Assembly: GCF_008711175.1 (NCBI RefSeq)
Contig: NZ_VWNF01000001.1
Coordinates: 1-64,000, forward strand
Length of the DNA: 64,000 nucleotides
Source of the DNA: Nesterenkonia ebinurensis
GTDB taxonomy: Bacteria; Actinomycetota; Actinomycetes; Actinomycetales; Micrococcaceae
Direction of reading: 5' to 3'
Positions 7,266 through 14,592 of this stretch are shown here, piece after piece. The notes beneath the pieces were generated by a model. It made no database searches. It saw only the letters and a program-made list of their open reading frames with translations, and had not been told where the DNA came from. Both the position numbers and the translations under genes were made by a program. The stretch's first letter is position 1, and each line of letters begins with the position of its first letter.

Positions 7266-7724
7266 TTAATCGTTGCCTTGTGTCTGCCCGTCACCTGTGT
7301 TCGGGTGAACAGTGCGAGGAGGATCTTGGGTGGATGTATCAGGGGTTTTGGCAGTGCTCTGGCCTGCGGCATAGACGGAGCAGTTCTCACAGCGAGTGAT
7401 GAGGTCGTGCTTGCAAGTCAGTACGTGAGTCAAGAAGGCTTCGGTGGCGTCGAGTTCCCGTCTACGGCTGCGTATCTGTTTCAGGTGCTGATCGATCACC
7501 TCGTCACGTCCTTTTTCATGACGATGCAGGATGAGACGGATCTCGGTCAGGCTCAGACCCACGCGCTGGCAGGCTTGAACGATGTGGAGCTTGCGGAGAT
7601 GCTCTTCTGTGTAATCTCGATGCCCAGCACGGGTCCGGTCGGGCACGACGACCCTTTCATCCTCCCAGTGACGCAGCACATGGGTAGCAACCCCGAGTTC
7701 GGCGGCAACAACTCCAATTCTCAT
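7266..7724 (-). CDS. MerR-family regulator with C-terminal cysteines
   Basis: This 152-residue protein has an N-terminal MerR domain: MRIGVVAAELGVATHVLRHW, the D.TRAGHRDYTEEHL wing and LRKLHIVQACQRVGLSLTEI. A dimerisation helix follows, then CKHDLITRCENC, a cysteine-rich tail that could sense a metal, redox or electrophile signal. ATG 7724 begins the conserved domain; a longer reading to 7787 would run through the operator. It is divergent from a hydrolase gene whose promoter has the 19-bp spacer and central dyad that MerR proteins act on. Confidence 0.87.
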   Translation of the reverse strand: MRIGVVAAELGVATHVLRHWEDERVVVPDRTRAGHRDYTEEHLRKLHIVQACQRVGLSLTEIRLILHRHEKGRDEVIDQHLKQIRSRRRELDATEAFLTHVLTCKHDLITRCENCSVYAAGQSTAKTPDTSTQDPPRTVHPNTGDGQTQGND

Positions 7725-7741
7725 TGATCCATGATGCCACC

Positions 7742-7772
7742 TTGACTTCAGGTTGACCTGAAGTTCTAGCGT
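7742..7772 (+). promoter_or_regulatory. MerR-type promoter with 19-bp spacer and perfect dyad
   Basis: The -35 box is TTGACT (7742-7747) and the -10 box TAGCGT (7767-7772), 19 bp apart. Between and overlapping them lies the perfect palindrome ACTTCAGGT-TG-ACCTGAAGT (7745-7764). The -10 box is 7 nt before ATG 7780, so the hydrolase transcript is probably leaderless. This is the classic geometry of MerR-activated promoters. Confidence 0.8.
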
Positions 7773-7779
7773 GGATCGC

Positions 7780-8703
7780 ATGCCCAACAGGAACCACCTG
7801 CCTTCTCCTCACTACATCGACCTTGATGGAGAACGCATCGCCACCTATGTGCTCGAACCGCTGGACGAGGAGCCCATTGGAGAGGTGGTGCTCTGTCACG
7901 GCACACCCTGGTCCTCGGCCGTGTGGGCACCCGTGGCCCGGAAACTCTCATCCACCCGGCGAGTGTTCTTATGGGATATGCCAGGCTACGGTGCCTCCAT
8001 CAGCGGCCGGCATCCAGATGTTGACCTGGTGACCCAGCGCCGTCGATTTGCAACATTGCTCGAACATTGGGAACTGGTTTGCCCGGACGTGCTAGCGCAC
8101 GATATAGGCGGAGCTGTTGCCCTCGGGGCTCATCTTCTCGAAGCAGCATCGATATCCTCGCTCTATCTGCTCGACGTTGTCACTCTCGACCCTTGGGGAT
8201 CGCCGTTCTTCCGACTCGTTGCCCAGCACCAAGAGGTGTTCGCCGCTCTGCCCCGGAATCTTCATGCCGCATTGGTGTGTGAATACATCGCAGGTGCCAG
8301 TAACGGACAGCTCGATGCACGCTGGATCGATGAACTCACGAGTCCATGGTGCACCCGGGACGGGCAACGTGATTTCTATAGGCAGATTGCGGAGTTGAGT
8401 CCAGCCCACACCAGACCGATCACTGAGAGACTCAGGGATGTGATTTGCCCCGTCCGTATCGGCTGGGGCAAATCTGACCCATGGATTCCAGTGTCGCAGG
8501 CTGCTGAGCTTGCCCAGTATCTACCCGGCAATGTTGGTATCTTCACGATCCCCGACGCCGGGCACCTCGTTCCGCTAGAAGCAAGTGAGCTGCTAACCGC
8601 CGACATCGCGAGCTGGCTCAACCACGTCAGAAGAGACAAACCCAAGACGATAAATGACAACGCCGCAGGGTGCCTTACGAGCTATAGCAGCCACCGAATT
8701 TAG
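7780..8703 (+). CDS. alpha/beta hydrolase with Asp nucleophile (haloalkane dehalogenase / epoxide hydrolase type)
   Basis: This 307-residue alpha/beta hydrolase has the oxyanion motif HGTPWSSAVW, the nucleophile elbow LAHDIGGAVAL with Asp rather than Ser, a possible acid in WGKSDPWIP, and the catalytic His in PDAGHLVPLE. An Asp nucleophile with HD.GG is typical of haloalkane dehalogenases, fluoroacetate dehalogenases and epoxide hydrolases. ATG 7780 is chosen over GTG 7771 because of the leaderless promoter. MerR control suggests induction by a reactive compound. The substrate cannot be read from the sequence. Confidence 0.82.
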   Translation: MPNRNHLPSPHYIDLDGERIATYVLEPLDEEPIGEVVLCHGTPWSSAVWAPVARKLSSTRRVFLWDMPGYGASISGRHPDVDLVTQRRRFATLLEHWELVCPDVLAHDIGGAVALGAHLLEAASISSLYLLDVVTLDPWGSPFFRLVAQHQEVFAALPRNLHAALVCEYIAGASNGQLDARWIDELTSPWCTRDGQRDFYRQIAELSPAHTRPITERLRDVICPVRIGWGKSDPWIPVSQAAELAQYLPGNVGIFTIPDAGHLVPLEASELLTADIASWLNHVRRDKPKTINDNAAGCLTSYSSHRI

Positions 8704-8735
8704 GGCTGGTAGATACGCCATATGGTATTCGCCAT

Positions 8736-8753
8736 AATCCCGCCTACATTTTC
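8736..8753 (+). repeat. 18-nt motif shared with 18926-18943 (copy 1)
   Basis: AATCCCGCCTACATTTTC matches 18926-18943 with one difference. Just upstream, 8711-8729 is nearly palindromic (GATACGCCATATGGTATTC). The combination of hairpin plus conserved 18-mer recurs at the second site and may be a worn mobile-element end. Confidence 0.45.
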
Positions 8754-8759
8754 AGTCGG

Positions 8760-9239
8760 TTAAATCACACCTGACTTGCGATTACCCGTTGCTTCCATAC
8801 GTTGAGCTAGATTGCTCAGCCCTGTACGGATCATGTTCCCGTAACCGTCGTTCCCGAGAACTGCAGCACACGCCTGACCTGCAGCAAGTTGTTCACGGGC
8901 AGCTTCGAGCTTGTCTAATCTGTGATACCCGTCAGCGAGGTTCAGACGGAGGGAGGGTTCAAAACCACGCGCAGAAGTAACACCGATAGAGGCCAGTGAA
9001 TCCTCCTCCAGGTGCCTGTACTCCCCCAGAGCAGCTTCGTCCCAGGCCACTTCTTTCGCTAACTCTTCCTCAGTATCGGCAAGATAGTGGGCCAGCACGC
9101 ATCGCTGAGCGTGATTCGATGAAGCAGTAGCGCGCCATGATTCCAGCAGAAGCTTATGGCCCTGGCCCTTCTCGCCACTGAGTGCGACACCAATAGCTTC
9201 GGTGATGACCGCCCAACCCTCCACGTCCTCCCCTTTCAA
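8760..9239 (-). CDS. hypothetical protein with TPR-like helices
   Basis: This 159-residue, all-helical soluble protein was not assigned to a named family. Two or three helix pairs resembling tetratricopeptide repeats can be seen, for example HAQRCVLAHYLADTEEELAK, SLRLNLADGYHRLDKLEAAR and GLSNLAQRME. The start is probably TTG 9239, which has GAGGGG 8 nt upstream; an in-frame GTG lies at 9224. It overlaps the end of the broken DUF2461 gene by 4 nt and so is the last gene of the minus-strand group SRPBCC'-SnoaL-TfoX-DUF2461'. Confidence 0.6.
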   Translation of the reverse strand: MKGEDVEGWAVITEAIGVALSGEKGQGHKLLLESWRATASSNHAQRCVLAHYLADTEEELAKEVAWDEAALGEYRHLEEDSLASIGVTSARGFEPSLRLNLADGYHRLDKLEAAREQLAAGQACAAVLGNDGYGNMIRTGLSNLAQRMEATGNRKSGVI

Positions 9240-9451
9240 TTTATCGCCCCTCGTAGAGACTCCACCACCGAGTATGACCGTTGAGTACGCTCACGGACCA
9301 CCGAGCAGCCCAGGACGCGGCGGCTTTTTTTGATGGCTACGTCGCGCCCCCAACGCTGTTTGTTGGCTTGCAAGAAGGTTCTGGAGTTGTCATGCTTCAG
9401 GTCGGTGAAGAAGTCGAATAGGTCCGCTGGGAAGCCTTGGAAGGTGCTCAT
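9236..9451 (-). pseudogene. DUF2461 protein, N-terminal fragment
   Basis: The first 38 residues (MSTFQGFPADLFDFFTDLKH, then DNSRTFLQANKQRWGRDV) match the start of DUF2461 (TIGR02453) proteins, which are normally over 200 residues long. After about position 9338 the similarity ends and the frame continues with unrelated sequence to a stop at 9236. A T-run lies at the breakpoint on the plus strand. The start overlaps the TfoX stop (ATGA), so it was once translationally coupled. A deletion has removed the rest of the gene. Confidence 0.7.
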
Positions 9452-9789
9452 GGGCTGTCGCCTGTTACGGCTCGGTTGTGCCCCATCGCGATCCCGACCC
9501 AGGAAGAGAGCTGCTTATCGTCACTGATGGTGTCGGCCTCGATCCAACCAGGCCCCATGTCACGTCCTGTTCCCATCTCCGCCTGTACCGCTCCGGCTCG
9601 GTTCAGGAATTCATCGTTCCGGGTAGTATCGACCCGCACCAGCAGGCCACCGTCTTTCAGGGCACTGACGATCATTTTGTCGTTGACCATGAACGATCTG
9701 TCGCCGAACATCGATACTTCACGCATCACCGGCTCGTCAGCGAGGAGCATACGGAGACATTCGATGAGCGCAGTCTGCTCGAGAGTCAT
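9448..9789 (-). CDS. TfoX N-terminal-domain protein (copy 2)
   Basis: This 113-residue paralogue of the gene at 2546-2893 shares MREVSMFG.RS.MVN.KMIV, SALKDGGLLVRVD and GRDMGPGWIE. It lacks two residues after GWIE relative to copy 1. ATG 9789 has GGGAGG 5 nt upstream. It lies between a SnoaL-like gene and the DUF2461 remnant on one transcript. The context differs entirely from copy 1, so the gene has moved or been duplicated with rearrangement. Its molecular role is unknown. Confidence 0.82.
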   Translation of the reverse strand: MTLEQTALIECLRMLLADEPVMREVSMFGDRSFMVNDKMIVSALKDGGLLVRVDTTRNDEFLNRAGAVQAEMGTGRDMGPGWIEADTISDDKQLSSWVGIAMGHNRAVTGDSP

Positions 9790-9803
9790 CACCTCCTCCC
9801 GCC

Positions 9804-10250
9804 TCAGTCCTGCTCGGGCGGGCCGTAAGAGAGCCGGTCAAAGATCAGCACGCTCTGTGCGATCGTCCCCTCTCTCACCGTAAAGAATTCGGCATCCGGA
9901 GTCGTTGAGGTCGCGGCAGTCTGCGGGTAGTAGAACAGCGCGACACGGTCCCCATCGACGAACTCAGCGATATCGCCGATGCCGGTGAGTGCAGGCACGA
10001 ACCCGGCGATGAAGTCCTGGTAGGCGTCTTTGCCGTTCAGGCCGATACCCGGTGCCCGGCAGGTGATGTCGTCGGCGACGTAGCTCATCGCCTGCTCGAC
10101 ATCGCCGGTGGTCCAGGCCTGGTGGTACTTCTTCACGCTGTCATAGGCGGCGTCTGCGCCATGAGATTCTCCTAAGTCGTTCCACGAACGTGGCGGTTGG
10201 ACTTGTTCAGTCTGGGAGCGGCTGCCAGTCATCGGGTCCGGGGTCGCCAC
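9804..10250 (-). CDS. SnoaL-like / NTF2-fold protein
   Basis: This small protein carries a SnoaL-like NTF2 fold from about residue 35: YDSVKKYHQAWTTGDVEQAM, YVADDITCRAPG, GKDAYQDFIAGFVPALTGIG, DGDRVALFYYPQTAA and a final AEFFTVREGTIAQSVLIFD. Such proteins are isomerases, hydrolases or ligand binders; no catalytic set can be assigned here. The start is uncertain (GTG 10250 or ATG 10232), as neither has a good ribosome site, and both overlap the end of the decayed SRPBCC gene upstream. It probably belongs to the same operon. Confidence 0.72.
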   Translation of the reverse strand: MATPDPMTGSRSQTEQVQPPRSWNDLGESHGADAAYDSVKKYHQAWTTGDVEQAMSYVADDITCRAPGIGLNGKDAYQDFIAGFVPALTGIGDIAEFVDGDRVALFYYPQTAATSTTPDAEFFTVREGTIAQSVLIFDRLSYGPPEQD

Positions 10251-10641
10251 CTGCCCCGACGACAGCCAGACGGGGCAGGAAGGTCACCCACCCATTGGCG
10301 TGACCACGCACTTCAGTCTCGAGCAGATCGGAATGGCAGAGATCAACACGCGTACCGCCTGTGATCGGAGTGAGTCGGAACTCGACCGTCGAGGCTCCCG
10401 CTGGCAGATCGTCACTCCCCGTGAACCCTCAGGAGATCACCATGCGATTCGGATGCTCGACGTGGAGATACTCGCCTCGCACGGAGTGACCTGCGATATT
10501 GACCGCGAACCTGCCGCAGGGTGTCGGGTCGAGGTCGGCGTATTGACCCATCCACGCCGTCATGCCGGAGTTTGTGGTGAGGTACTCGAATACCGTCTCA
10601 GGGGATGCCGCGATGTCGATGGAGTCTCGGAACTCATCCAT
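10207..10641 (-). pseudogene. SRPBCC/AHSA1 gene disrupted by one nonsense codon
   Basis: A complete SRPBCC protein of about 144 codons is readable in one frame from ATG 10641: FRDSIDIAASPETVFEYLTT, RFAVNIAGHSVRGEYLHVEH, PNRMVIS, then a TGA at 10429-10431, and GFTGSDDLPAGASTVEFRL, GTRVDLCHSDL and HANGWVTFLPRLA. Family members have Trp before G.GS in this place (WGFxGSD), so the stop is a TGG-to-TGA change. Nothing else in the gene is damaged. It would have been the first gene of the SnoaL-TfoX-DUF2461 operon. Confidence 0.75.
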
Positions 10642-10829
10642 GATCCTGAGCCCTCTGGTCCGAGGCTTCCCGCGACTCGATAGCGGTCTTGAGGTCAGCC
10701 AACTTTCCCGGCCAGAAATCATCCAAGTACGAGCGCTACAACCGGGAACTGATACACGGGATGGTGGAAGCGTCGGCTGTCATCCTAGTGATCATCGAAA
10801 TAACCACAGCAACCCTGTCTTAGATCACC

Positions 10830-10857
10830 TTGCCACTTGCGAATCACCAGTTATAGT
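10830..10857 (+). promoter_or_regulatory. promoter of the CGNR-protein gene
   Basis: TTGCCA (10830-10835) and TATAGT (10852-10857) are 16 bp apart, and the -10 box ends 6 nt before ATG 10864. This is a strong sigma-70-type promoter giving a leaderless mRNA. Confidence 0.6.
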
Positions 10858-10863
10858 AAATAA

Positions 10864-11406
10864 ATGGTGACGTTGACTCGTGAACACGACTGGGACCCTT
10901 CGACTCCTGCACCGGCCGGTTTGGAACCGGTTCGCCGGCTAGTGAATACACTGGACCTCTACCGCAAACGAGATCACCTCGAAACGGAGGCAGCAGCCCG
11001 CTCAATCCTTGCCGTTGACTGGCCCGCTTCCGAGGACGGCCCGCAGATCTCAGAACCAGATCTGTTGCCCCTCCGAGGTGCTCGCACCGCCATCCGCGAT
11101 CTTCTCGGCGGACGAAGGGGCGGTCTGGAGCAATTCCGCATCCATTTGTCGATCACTGGGGCGGAGATCCGGGTACCACCGGATCTGGATCCGGTTGACG
11201 GCTACATCTCGCAGCTCATCCTCGAACTCTACGTCGCAGAACACACTGGGAAGCTGAGACGACTCAAACTCTGCGCCAATGAGCAGTGTCGATGGGGTTT
11301 CTGGGATGCTTCACGTCCGGGAACCGGTAAGTGGTGTTCTATGCAGGTATGCGGAGGCCAGCACAAAGCCCGCCAGTACCGCAAACGCAAGCGCGCCCAA
11401 TCATGA
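10864..11406 (+). CDS. ABATE/CGNR zinc-finger regulator
   Basis: This 180-residue protein has an N-terminal ABATE-like domain (LEPVRRLVNTLDLY, then ALRDLL-type helices) and a C-terminal CGNR zinc finger: LKLCANEQCRWGFWDASRP, KWCSMQVCGGQHKARQYRKR. The four zinc-binding cysteines are present, but the CGNR signature itself reads CGGQ. Family members are putative stress-induced transcription regulators. It overlaps the next exporter gene (ATGA), suggesting that it controls or senses the exporter's substrate. Confidence 0.8.
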   Translation: MVTLTREHDWDPSTPAPAGLEPVRRLVNTLDLYRKRDHLETEAAARSILAVDWPASEDGPQISEPDLLPLRGARTAIRDLLGGRRGGLEQFRIHLSITGAEIRVPPDLDPVDGYISQLILELYVAEHTGKLRRLKLCANEQCRWGFWDASRPGTGKWCSMQVCGGQHKARQYRKRKRAQS

Positions 11407-12254
11407 CCTCATCTGGGCGCAGTCTCCTCGGCGGCGGACTCGTACTCGCCTCCTGCATCGCCATTCAAGGATCGGCTGCAATCAGCAGCAGCCTGTTCGA
11501 TGATCTTGGCGCCGCTGCTGTAGCGGGATGGCGACAGCTGATTGGTGCAGCCGTCTTGATCCTGCTGGTGAGACCCCGCCTCCAGGGTCGAGACCGAAAC
11601 CAATGGACTTGGATACTCCTTCTCGGTCTCGCCATGGCAACAATGAACGTCGCATTCTATTCGGCAGTGGCGTTCTTACCGCTCGGGGTCGCTGCCACGT
11701 TGCTCTATCTGGGACCATTCGCCATCGCCGCCTTCGGCTTCAGACGTGGACTACACCTAGCACTGCCTGCCTGCGCCCTGATAGGTGTATTGATGATCAG
11801 CAGACCCGGTTCAATCGACAGCCTTACTGGATTGATCGTCGGGCTCATCTCAGGTGCGGCACTGGCGACCTACACCATTGCCGGACACAGACTCGGCCAC
11901 AAAGGCGGTACTGACACTCTGGCTCTGGCCGTCGCCTCGTCAGCGGTAATCCTGTCCCCCGTGTCGCTGCTCACAACTCCGCACCTTCGATCAGAACACG
12001 CAGCAGTACTTCTAACCGCCGGGGTCATCGGCGTAGCTTGCGCTTTCTGGTTCGACTTCACCGCGCTGCAGCTGATCGGAAGCCGTGCCGTCAGTGTTCT
12101 CTTCGCCCTCGATCCGGTCGTCGGAGCGATCACCGGTGCGCTGATGCTCGGTCAGCATCTCGACCTCGTCACCACCCTGGGCATCATCGCGATCGTGATA
12201 TCCGGCGCAATAGCCGCAGGAACTCAGAACGACTCTAGAAAGCCACAGAACTAA
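11403..12254 (+). CDS. EamA-family (DMT) exporter
   Basis: This 283-residue integral membrane protein has about ten hydrophobic segments in two EamA halves, typical of drug/metabolite exporters such as RhtA. Examples are LLLGLAMATMNVAFYSAVAF in the first half and ALDPVVGAITGALMLGQHLD in the second. ATG 11403 overlaps the stop of the CGNR gene, giving translational coupling; a longer reading from 11331 would lie inside that gene. Efflux of amino acids or related metabolites is probable but unproven. A second EamA gene lies 230 bp downstream in the opposite orientation. Confidence 0.83.
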   Translation: MTSSGRSLLGGGLVLASCIAIQGSAAISSSLFDDLGAAAVAGWRQLIGAAVLILLVRPRLQGRDRNQWTWILLLGLAMATMNVAFYSAVAFLPLGVAATLLYLGPFAIAAFGFRRGLHLALPACALIGVLMISRPGSIDSLTGLIVGLISGAALATYTIAGHRLGHKGGTDTLALAVASSAVILSPVSLLTTPHLRSEHAAVLLTAGVIGVACAFWFDFTALQLIGSRAVSVLFALDPVVGAITGALMLGQHLDLVTTLGIIAIVISGAIAAGTQNDSRKPQN

Positions 12255-12482
12255 CGGCAGATGACGTATATAGCGTGTGCTTCGCGCCCACCGGGCTGGG
12301 ATGTCCGAGATCCACCACTGCTACCGGGCAAAGCGATACCTAAATCTGGGTGGGGTCGCCCCTCCACAGGGTCCGCCATAGTGGTGGCAAATTCGACATG
12401 TGGAGATTCGCATGTCTGAGCCACTTACACCTACCATTCCCCGGTGTTGTAGCGAGCGAGGTAAGCGGTGTCTGCTCTCTGG

Positions 12483-13424
12483 CTATTGCCCATACTCTGG
12501 ACCAGCATGCCCACGTGCTGGGGCAGGCGCGCGGAATCCACGTGCGGAAACGATGGCGTTACACACCACGATGAGGCCGATACCGATCCACTCGTTCACC
12601 GCAAGTGTCTGGTGGAGCACCACCCAACCGGCGAGTGCGGCCCAGACAGGGTTGATGCTGGTGAAGGTGCCGAACATTGACGCCGGAATACGGCGCAGTG
12701 CAACCAAGTCTGCGACGTAGGGAACGATCGAAGAAAGAAGACCACACGCCGCAGCGAGCAGCAGCGCCATCAGTGTCGGCGGGTGCGCCAGGAACCAGAG
12801 CACAGCGACTGGCAGCCACAGGACCGCGGTGACTGCACTGGCTAGGGCGGTGCCCTGCAGACCGGGAAGGCGTTGCCCCACACTGCGGTTCAGCAGAATG
12901 TAGGCACCCCACGCCGTGGCTGCGATCAGTGCGAGCCCGATGCCAAGCACATCCGTAGTAGGGCCGGGGTTGGTGAGTACGACCACGCCGGCCCCAGCTA
13001 GGACCGCGCACCCAATGTCGAGGCCTCGGCGCGAGCTAGCGATAGCCACGGCGAGCGGCCCAAGGAATTCCAAGGTGACCGCGAGACCAAGCCCGATCCG
13101 TTCGATGGCCGCGTAGAGGGTGAGGTTCATGGCGCTGAACACCACGGCGAGGCCAAGGATCGGCCACCACTGACTCCGGCGCAGCCCGCGAAACCTTGGC
13201 CGCACCATCGGCAGCAGAACGAGTGCGGTGATGAGCTGGCGCACCGCAACGACGCCGACCGGGCCGATGGTCGGGAATGCCAACGCCCCCAGAGCTGCAC
13301 CGGTCTGGTTCGACGCCGAACTGGTAAGCATCATGGTAATGCCCGCTGCCCGTTGCCGCGGCCCCGCGGTCGTGGCAGAGAGTCCTGGGGTCTGCTCGGA
13401 TGCGGTGACTGGCGTCTGGCTCAT
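12483..13424 (-). CDS. EamA-family (DMT) exporter, RhtA-like
   Basis: This 313-residue membrane protein has ten predicted membrane segments in two EamA domains. Marker stretches are VGVVAVRQLITALVLLPMVR, LTLYAAIERIGLGLAVTLEF, LGPLAVAIASSRRG and INPVWAALAGWVVLHQ, all usual in RhtA-type homoserine/threonine exporters. ATG 13424 is chosen: TAACGT lies 7 nt upstream, fitting a leaderless transcript. It is divergent from a LysR gene 69 nt away that probably controls it. The gene is only distantly similar to the EamA gene at 11403. Confidence 0.84.
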   Translation of the reverse strand: MSQTPVTASEQTPGLSATTAGPRQRAAGITMMLTSSASNQTGAALGALAFPTIGPVGVVAVRQLITALVLLPMVRPRFRGLRRSQWWPILGLAVVFSAMNLTLYAAIERIGLGLAVTLEFLGPLAVAIASSRRGLDIGCAVLAGAGVVVLTNPGPTTDVLGIGLALIAATAWGAYILLNRSVGQRLPGLQGTALASAVTAVLWLPVAVLWFLAHPPTLMALLLAAACGLLSSIVPYVADLVALRRIPASMFGTFTSINPVWAALAGWVVLHQTLAVNEWIGIGLIVVCNAIVSARGFRAPAPARGHAGPEYGQ

Positions 13425-13481
13425 GCGATCTACGTTAGGCACTGATAGAAGATTCGCCTAGTGCATATATCGTTCCTGCCA

Positions 13482-13487
13482 TACGAT
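13482..13487 (+). promoter_or_regulatory. -10 box of the LysR gene (leaderless)
   Basis: TACGAT at 13482-13487 ends 6 nt before ATG 13494. On the other strand TAACGT at 13432-13437 (as read on the minus strand) stands 7 nt before the exporter start at 13424. Both divergent genes thus appear to have leaderless mRNAs. Confidence 0.5.
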
Positions 13488-13493
13488 TCAGTT

Positions 13494-14366
13494 ATGGATT
13501 GGACGTTGCGAGAGCTGCAAGTGTTCGTCACCGTCGCCGAGGTGGGATCGTTCACCGACGCGGCCGGTGAACTGTATATCTCCCAGGCCGCGGTCTCCCG
13601 CACCGTGGCCTCCTTAGAACGCAGTATCGGAGATCGGCTGCTACGGCGGGTGCCACGCGGGTGCGAGCTGACCAGTGCAGGACGTGGAGTTCTGCCACAT
13701 GCCAGGCGGTTGCTCGCGGAGGCTGGGCGGTTCGAGCAGTTCCTGCAGACCCGGCATGGGCAGCTCCGGCTCGGCTACGCCTGGGCCGCGCTCGGACGCC
13801 ACACGGCATCTTTACAACGCCAATGGGTGAAGGAGCATGAAGCCACCGAGCTGGAACTGGTGCGCCACAACTCCCCCACCGCGGGGCTGGCCGAAGGACT
13901 ATGCGATGTGGCGATCGTACGCCGCCCTGTCGATGAACGCCGCTTCGATTCGGTCGTGGTCGGCTTAGAACGCCGGCTCGTCGCGTTCCCGGCCGACGAC
14001 CCCCAGTGGTCTAGACGACGCCAGCTCAGTATGGCCGAGATCGCCGGGCGGACTGTCATCATAGACCGTCGCGTGGGTGCGACGACCGAAGACCTCTGGC
14101 ACCACGCCGAGAACACCCCACGGTTCATCGAGTCAACCGACGTTGATACCTGGCTGGACACCATTGCGGCCGGCCGCGGCGTCGGGACCACTGCTGCAGC
14201 CACCGCCGACCACCACCCGCGGCCCGGCATCGTCTACCGGCCGGTCAAGGACGGCCCCCGCATCCCAGTTCGGCTGGCCTGGTGGCGCGATTCACGGCCC
14301 TCCGCTCTCAGCAAGCTCATCGACTCCGTCACCCGCCTCTACGCCAATGCATCAGACCACTCGTGA
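13494..14366 (+). CDS. LysR-family transcriptional regulator
   Basis: This 290-residue protein has an N-terminal LysR helix-turn-helix: LRELQVFVTVAEVGSFTDAA, LYISQAAVSRTVASLER, LLRRVPRGCELTSAG. The C-terminal effector domain is of the periplasmic-binding-protein type (LRLGYAWAALGRHT, LCDVAIVRRPVDERR). The reading could extend to GTG 13461, but ATG 13494 matches the family start and the -10 box. It is divergent from the RhtA-like exporter, so it is the likely regulator of that gene. Confidence 0.88.
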   Translation: MDWTLRELQVFVTVAEVGSFTDAAGELYISQAAVSRTVASLERSIGDRLLRRVPRGCELTSAGRGVLPHARRLLAEAGRFEQFLQTRHGQLRLGYAWAALGRHTASLQRQWVKEHEATELELVRHNSPTAGLAEGLCDVAIVRRPVDERRFDSVVVGLERRLVAFPADDPQWSRRRQLSMAEIAGRTVIIDRRVGATTEDLWHHAENTPRFIESTDVDTWLDTIAAGRGVGTTAAATADHHPRPGIVYRPVKDGPRIPVRLAWWRDSRPSALSKLIDSVTRLYANASDHS

Positions 14367-14592
14367 AACTGTGTAAGTTACTCACCGACCAGACGGCGTG
14401 TTTCCTCGGTGTTGTCAAGGGATCGGATCGGACGCTGAGCAGAGCATCTATGTCTCGTAGCGTTCATACCCGGAATCTAAATGCGGGCAGTTGTACACTC
14501 ACCGCTGACAGCGCGGCGTCCTGTGCAGTACGAAGTAACTGCCTGAGGCTCTTAGTGTGTCTCACAGAGAACCCAGCAGAGAGAACCGACCA

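Noticed and set aside
1493-10431. TGA read as tryptophan in this organism
   Set aside because: Both Trp-to-TGA cases are in decaying accessory genes, and many core genes here (yraN, lepB, rpsP, folC) end with TGA in the expected place, so normal TGA stops are in use.
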